Assembly (NCBI RefSeq): GCF_900186585.1
Contig: NZ_FYDD01000003.1
Coordinates: forward strand, 310,001-374,000
Reading direction: 5' to 3'
Length of the DNA: 64,000 nt
Source of the DNA: Massiliimalia timonensis
GTDB lineage: Bacteria > Bacillota > Clostridia > Oscillospirales > Ruminococcaceae
Shown here: positions 60,413 through 64,000 of the stretch, in pieces
Layout of the letters: every line of letters begins with the position of its first letter
How positions within the stretch are numbered: the stretch's first letter is position 1
Program-made: the position numbers and the translations under genes
Notes under the pieces: model-generated
What the model was told of the DNA's origin: nothing
The model's input: the letters and a program-made list of their open reading frames with translations, nothing else
The model's database searches: none

Positions 60413-62284
60413 ATGGAACACAGAATACTGGACATCATCCATTCCCCGCGGGATTTGGATCGGCTGTCAGAATCTGATTTACAGCTTCTTGCCAAAGAGA
60501 TCCGGGAATTTTTAATAAAATCTATTTCTAAGACAGGGGGACATCTGTCTTCAAATCTGGGAGTCGTAGAGCTGACCTTGGCGATCCACCGGATTTTTCG
60601 GTCGCCGTATGATAAGATCATCTGGGATGTTGGGCATCAAAGCTATGTGCATAAGATCCTGACCGGGCGGAAAGAACGGTTTGATACCCTGCGTCAGGAG
60701 GATGGGCTGTGCGGCTTTCCCAAACCGAAGGAGAGCATTCACGACGCATTTATTGGGGGGCACAGCTCCACTTCGATCTCCGCAGGCTATGGAATGGCAA
60801 AAGCGATGTCTTTAAAAGGCGACAGCCATCATGTGGTCGCCGTGATCGGCGACGGCTCCTATACTGGGGGAATGGTATACGAGGCAATGAACAATGCCGG
60901 CCAGAGTAAAAATAACCTGATCGTCATTTTAAATCAGAATAATATGTCTATCTCCAAAAATGTGGGGGCTTTTGCAAAATACCTGACTTCGATCCGGATG
61001 AAGCAGGGATACCATGATTTTAAAAAGAGCGTTGAAAAGACGCTGGACCATACGCCGATTATCGGCAAACATTTGAAAAATTCGATCCGTTCTTCCAAAT
61101 CTGTCCTGAAGAATGTGCTGTATAACTCCACCTTTTTTGAAAAGATGGGCTTTTCCTATCTTGGCCCGGTAGACGGGCACGATCTGCCCACCCTGATGGA
61201 GGCACTTGCTACCGCTAAAATGATGGAAGGGCCGGTGCTGGTGCATGTGGATACCACCAAGGGAAAAGGATACTGCTATGCGGAGGAAAATCCGGGAGCT
61301 TACCATGGAATCAGTTGTTTTGATGTGGAAACCGGGAATCCGGACGTTGCCGCGCAGGACAGCTACTCCAATGTGTTTGGCAGGGCGCTGTCCCGGTTTG
61401 CGGGGACCGACCAGAGCATTTGTGCGATCACGGCAGCTATGAAATACGGGACGGGATTGCAGCATTTTGCTTCCCGGTACCGTTCCCGTTTTTTTGATGT
61501 GGGGATTGCTGAACAGCACGCTGTGACGTTTGCATGCGGGCTGGCAAGCCAAGGAATGAAACCTGTTTTTGCAGTGTATTCCTCCTTTTTGCAGCGGGGA
61601 TATGACCAGATCATCCATGACGCTTCCATTGAGCCGCAGCATATTGTGCTGGGGATCGACCGGGCGGGGATTGTTGGGGATGACGGAGAAACGCATCAGG
61701 GTGTGTTTGACGTTTCGTTTTTGAGCACGATCCCAAACATTACCATTTATTCTCCCGAAAGCTATGCAGAGCTGGAAATGAGCCTGCAAAAGGCGCTTTA
61801 TGACCATGATGGCGTGGTAGCGGTGCGCTACCCAAGAGGATCGGAAAAGATCTCTCATCGGCTTGTCTGCAAAGATAAAGGGAATTTGGTGTTTGAAAAG
61901 AAACCCGGTAAAACACTGGTGATTACTTATGGAAGGCTGACCGAGCAGGTCTGCCGCGCGGCGGAAGACCTGCCGAATGTATCTGTGATGAAGCTGATCC
62001 GGATCACGCCGCTGCCGGAACAAGCGCTGCAAACCGCGATGGAGTATGAACAGATCTTCTTCTTTGAAGAGGGGATGAAAAACGGCGGGATCGGCCAGCA
62101 GATGATGTGTAAACTCTATGAACAGGGATTTCAAGGCCGTTTTCAGGTGACTGCAATAGAAGGAGAATTTATCCGCCAAGGCGCGGTGGAAAAGGTGTTT
62201 TGCAGATACGGGCTGGACGCGGCTTCCATCCGTGAAACGATAGAATGTGGGGGAAACTGTGAGCGGGAAAATCAAAAAAATTAG
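60413..62284 (+). CDS. dxs: 1-deoxy-D-xylulose-5-phosphate synthase
   Basis: First enzyme of the MEP isoprenoid pathway, 623 residues, thiamine diphosphate dependent. N-terminal GGHLSSNLGVVELT, GHQSYVHKILTGRK, the cofactor motif VIGDGSYTGGMVYEAMNNAG with NQNNMSIS, the catalytic pyrimidine-domain IAEQHAVTFACGLA and a C-terminal transketolase-like domain are in order. Overlaps the tlyA start by 26 bases. Confidence 0.97.
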   Translation: MEHRILDIIHSPRDLDRLSESDLQLLAKEIREFLIKSISKTGGHLSSNLGVVELTLAIHRIFRSPYDKIIWDVGHQSYVHKILTGRKERFDTLRQEDGLCGFPKPKESIHDAFIGGHSSTSISAGYGMAKAMSLKGDSHHVVAVIGDGSYTGGMVYEAMNNAGQSKNNLIVILNQNNMSISKNVGAFAKYLTSIRMKQGYHDFKKSVEKTLDHTPIIGKHLKNSIRSSKSVLKNVLYNSTFFEKMGFSYLGPVDGHDLPTLMEALATAKMMEGPVLVHVDTTKGKGYCYAEENPGAYHGISCFDVETGNPDVAAQDSYSNVFGRALSRFAGTDQSICAITAAMKYGTGLQHFASRYRSRFFDVGIAEQHAVTFACGLASQGMKPVFAVYSSFLQRGYDQIIHDASIEPQHIVLGIDRAGIVGDDGETHQGVFDVSFLSTIPNITIYSPESYAELEMSLQKALYDHDGVVAVRYPRGSEKISHRLVCKDKGNLVFEKKPGKTLVITYGRLTEQVCRAAEDLPNVSVMKLIRITPLPEQALQTAMEYEQIFFFEEGMKNGGIGQQMMCKLYEQGFQGRFQVTAIEGEFIRQGAVEKVFCRYGLDAASIRETIECGGNCERENQKN

Positions 62285-63074
62285 ATTGGACGTTGCATTA
62301 ACAGAACAGGGTTTTGCACCCAGCCGGGAAAAGGCAAAGGCGCTGATCATGTCCGGTATTGTGTTCGTAGACGGTGAAAAATGCGATAAGGCCGGCGATA
62401 TGATGAAAGAGGACGCGCAGATCGAGGTGCGGGGCAGCGGGTTAAAATATGTGAGCCGGGGCGGCTTGAAGCTTGAAAAGGCAATGGAGCTTTACGGCTT
62501 TGCACTGGATAAAAAGGTGTGTATGGATATTGGGGCTTCTACCGGGGGATTCACCGATTGCATGCTCCAAAACGGCGCTGCTAGGGTTTACGCGATCGAC
62601 GTGGGGTACGGGCAGCTTGCCTGGAGCTTGCGCACAAATCCCAGCGTTGTGAATCTGGAACGGACAAATATCCGCTATATTACCGAAGAGCAGGTGCCGG
62701 AGCAGATTGATTTTGCTTCGATCGACGTTTCGTTTATCTCTTTAACGCTAGTATTGCCGGTGCTGTATCGTTTTCTGAAAGATGGGGGAGAATGCGTTTG
62801 TTTGGTGAAACCCCAGTTTGAAGCCGGAAAAGGAAAAGTTGGGAAAAAGGGCGTGGTGCGGGAGCCGGAGATCCACCGGGAAGTGTGCCAAAAGATCTAT
62901 CGTTTCTGCACCGAGCATGGTTTTTGTGTAAAAGCGATGACCTTTTCCCCGATCAAAGGTCCGGAAGGGAATATTGAATACTTATTTTATCTTCAAAAAT
63001 CAACTTCTGCTGTTTCGGCAGAAGAGGAAGAAATTGATGAAGTGGTGAAAAAATCTCACGAGGTTCTGTCTTGA
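62259..63074 (+). CDS. tlyA: TlyA family rRNA (cytidine-2'-O)-methyltransferase
   Basis: A 271-residue TlyA-type protein: N-terminal S4 RNA-binding domain (RLDVALTEQGFAPSREKAKALI), then a FtsJ-like methyltransferase with VSRGGLKLEKAM, MDIGASTGGFTDCMLQNGA, IDVGYGQLAW and VKPQFEAGKGKVG. Relatives 2'-O-methylate 16S and 23S rRNA; older annotations call it hemolysin. GTG 62259 is preferred over GTG 62247 because of spacing. Conserved order tlyA-nadK-argR follows. Confidence 0.93.
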   Translation: MSGKIKKIRLDVALTEQGFAPSREKAKALIMSGIVFVDGEKCDKAGDMMKEDAQIEVRGSGLKYVSRGGLKLEKAMELYGFALDKKVCMDIGASTGGFTDCMLQNGAARVYAIDVGYGQLAWSLRTNPSVVNLERTNIRYITEEQVPEQIDFASIDVSFISLTLVLPVLYRFLKDGGECVCLVKPQFEAGKGKVGKKGVVREPEIHREVCQKIYRFCTEHGFCVKAMTFSPIKGPEGNIEYLFYLQKSTSAVSAEEEEIDEVVKKSHEVLS

Positions 63075-63095
63075 GGCGGGAGAGTGGAGCGATTG

Positions 63096-63956
63096 ATGAA
63101 AAACATAATGGTGATGGCGAATTTCAGCCGAAGCAACGCCTTATCCTGTACGGAAAATGTGTGTACGTGCCTTTATGAATTAGGCGTCGCTATTTTGATG
63201 CCTGATACGGCAAAGGAAAACTACGACCGTGGTTTTGTGGAATATGCGCCTTTTTATAAGGCTTTGGAGCGTGCAGACGCCCTGGTCGCGATCGGGGGGG
63301 ACGGCACTATTTTACACGCGGCTAAGCACGCGGTGGAATATGAAAAGCCGGTGTTCGGTGTAAATGCCGGCAGGCTTGGGTTTTTAGCCAGCTTGGAACA
63401 AAACGAATTGTCCGCGTTAAAAAAACTGGCGGTCGGCGAGTACCGGATTCAAAGCAGGATGATGCTGCGGGTACGGCATTGCCACAGGGGGAATGTGACG
63501 GAATATCAAGCGCTGAATGATGTGGTCATCTCAAAGGGCGCGGTGTCCCGGGTCATTGATCTGGATGTTTTTTGCATGGGTCGGTTTGTCAGCTCTTACC
63601 GTGCGGACGGGATCATTCTATCCACGCCTACCGGCTCCACGGCTTATTCCCTGAGCGCGGGCGGGCCGATCATTGAGCCGAATATGAACTGCATCACCTT
63701 GACCCCGATCTCTCCGCATTCGCTGTTTGACCGTCCGATCGTGTTTGCCGATAATAACCGCCTGACGATCCGTCCGGGGGAAAATAATGACACGGATATT
63801 TATTTTACGGTAGATGGGGAACTGGCGATCGAAATTGAACAAGGCGACGAGCTGATCGTGGAAAAAAGCGCGACCTCTGTTTCGCTGATCGACTTATCGG
63901 AAAAGCCGTTTTATGAAGTGTTGCATGAAAAATTCTTGACCAGAGCAAAATCTTAG
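63096..63956 (+). CDS. nadK: NAD kinase
   Basis: Phosphorylates NAD to NADP, 286 residues. The GGDGT motif (LVAIGGDGTILHAAK), NAGRLGFLA, ALNDVVISKG and the glycine-rich TPTGSTAYSLSAGGP are intact. The ATG at 63096 is preferred over the GTG at 63084, which abuts the ribosome binding site. Follows tlyA after 21 bases. Confidence 0.96.
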   Translation: MKNIMVMANFSRSNALSCTENVCTCLYELGVAILMPDTAKENYDRGFVEYAPFYKALERADALVAIGGDGTILHAAKHAVEYEKPVFGVNAGRLGFLASLEQNELSALKKLAVGEYRIQSRMMLRVRHCHRGNVTEYQALNDVVISKGAVSRVIDLDVFCMGRFVSSYRADGIILSTPTGSTAYSLSAGGPIIEPNMNCITLTPISPHSLFDRPIVFADNNRLTIRPGENNDTDIYFTVDGELAIEIEQGDELIVEKSATSVSLIDLSEKPFYEVLHEKFLTRAKS

Positions 63957-63970
63957 TTGGAGGAATGGAT

Positions 63971-64000
63971 GTGAAAGAAAGCAGGCACCAGAAAATTCTG
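63971..64000 (+). CDS. argR: Arginine repressor ArgR (first codons only)
   Basis: The window ends ten codons into this gene. GTG 63971 with a GGAGGA site starts VKESRHQKIL, matching the usual ArgR N-terminus, and argR normally follows tlyA-nadK in clostridia. Assigned from this short stretch and gene order. An in-frame ATG at 63965 is an alternative start but abuts the ribosome binding site. Confidence 0.6.
   Translation, partial: MKESRHQKIL

Noticed and set aside
60929-62350. Long minus-strand open frame (473 codons) opposite dxs
   Set aside because: dxs has complete family motifs on the plus strand; the antisense frame is rich in His, Arg and Phe and has no recognisable domain.
1-64000. 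CRISPR arrays, tRNA/rRNA genes, insertion sequences or prophage
   Set aside because: No direct-repeat arrays, cloverleaf-like or rRNA-like segments, transposases, integrases or phage genes were seen on reading both strands.

Overview
The window reads as the chromosome of an anaerobic, endospore-forming Firmicute of class Clostridia, most likely an Oscillospiraceae/Ruminococcaceae-type gut organism. This is inferred from the complete spoIIIAA-AH operon, the nusB-xseA-xseB-ispA-dxs-tlyA-nadK-argR order, a dnaG-rpoD pair, Gram-positive style lipoprotein and ECF transport genes, strong AGGAGG-type ribosome binding sites, sigma-A promoters with extended -10 boxes, and several DUF families (DUF5685, DUF5711) common in that group. 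Base composition looks close to half GC throughout. I saw no insertion sequence, prophage, CRISPR array, tRNA or rRNA gene.

Layout. 1-9650: end of a split transketolase, then a carbohydrate utilisation operon: lipoprotein binding protein, two permeases, a 1069-residue cytoplasmic glycoside hydrolase-like protein, a sugar isomerase/epimerase, a D-2-hydroxyacid dehydrogenase and a GH172 (DUF2961) enzyme. 9.7-16.1 kb: rpmE, yigZ, dGTPase, a DUF1287 protein, dnaG, rpoD and an Rrf2 regulator. 16.1-19.5 kb (minus): a thioesterase, pnp and rpsO with structured RNA leaders. 19.6-32.4 kb (plus): ruvCAB, glmM, a methyltransferase, ecfA1-ecfA2-ecfT, truA, DUF5711, cvpA, pgsA and an unusual ClpC-type ATPase. 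32.4-35.2 kb: DUF5685, a J-domain protein, a membrane protein and a P-loop kinase. 35.2-36.5 kb (minus): metY. 36.6-41.6 kb: a D,D-carboxypeptidase, a PadR-HAAS-DUF4097 operon (the last gene carries an apparent frameshift), trmL and degV. 41.7-45.7 kb: the lower-glycolysis block pgk-tpiA-gpmI, followed by a 54-residue protein. 45.7-50.5 kb (minus): the aromatic operon aroF, a fused aroB-aroA, and aroC. 50.6-55.6 kb: spoIIIAA-AH. 55.8-64 kb: an Asp23 protein, nusB, a TsaD-like paralogue, xseAB, ispA, a PAP2-like protein, dxs, tlyA, nadK and the start of argR.

Most genes are housekeeping. The most interesting points are: (i) a 290-nt leader before the aromatic operon with a strong promoter, a 39-codon Phe/Tyr-rich leader peptide with its own ribosome binding site, and a terminator, which has the layout of a classical amino-acid attenuator; (ii) a single polypeptide joining 3-dehydroquinate synthase and EPSP synthase in the same order as the first two domains of fungal AROM; (iii) a 54-nt near-perfect hairpin between rpsO and pnp; (iv) a ClpC-like ATPase whose N domain is replaced by an McsA-like zinc finger; (v) a PadR promoter with perfect consensus boxes and a dyad over the -10; and (vi) an uncharacterised glycan operon built around a very large cytosolic TIM-barrel protein.
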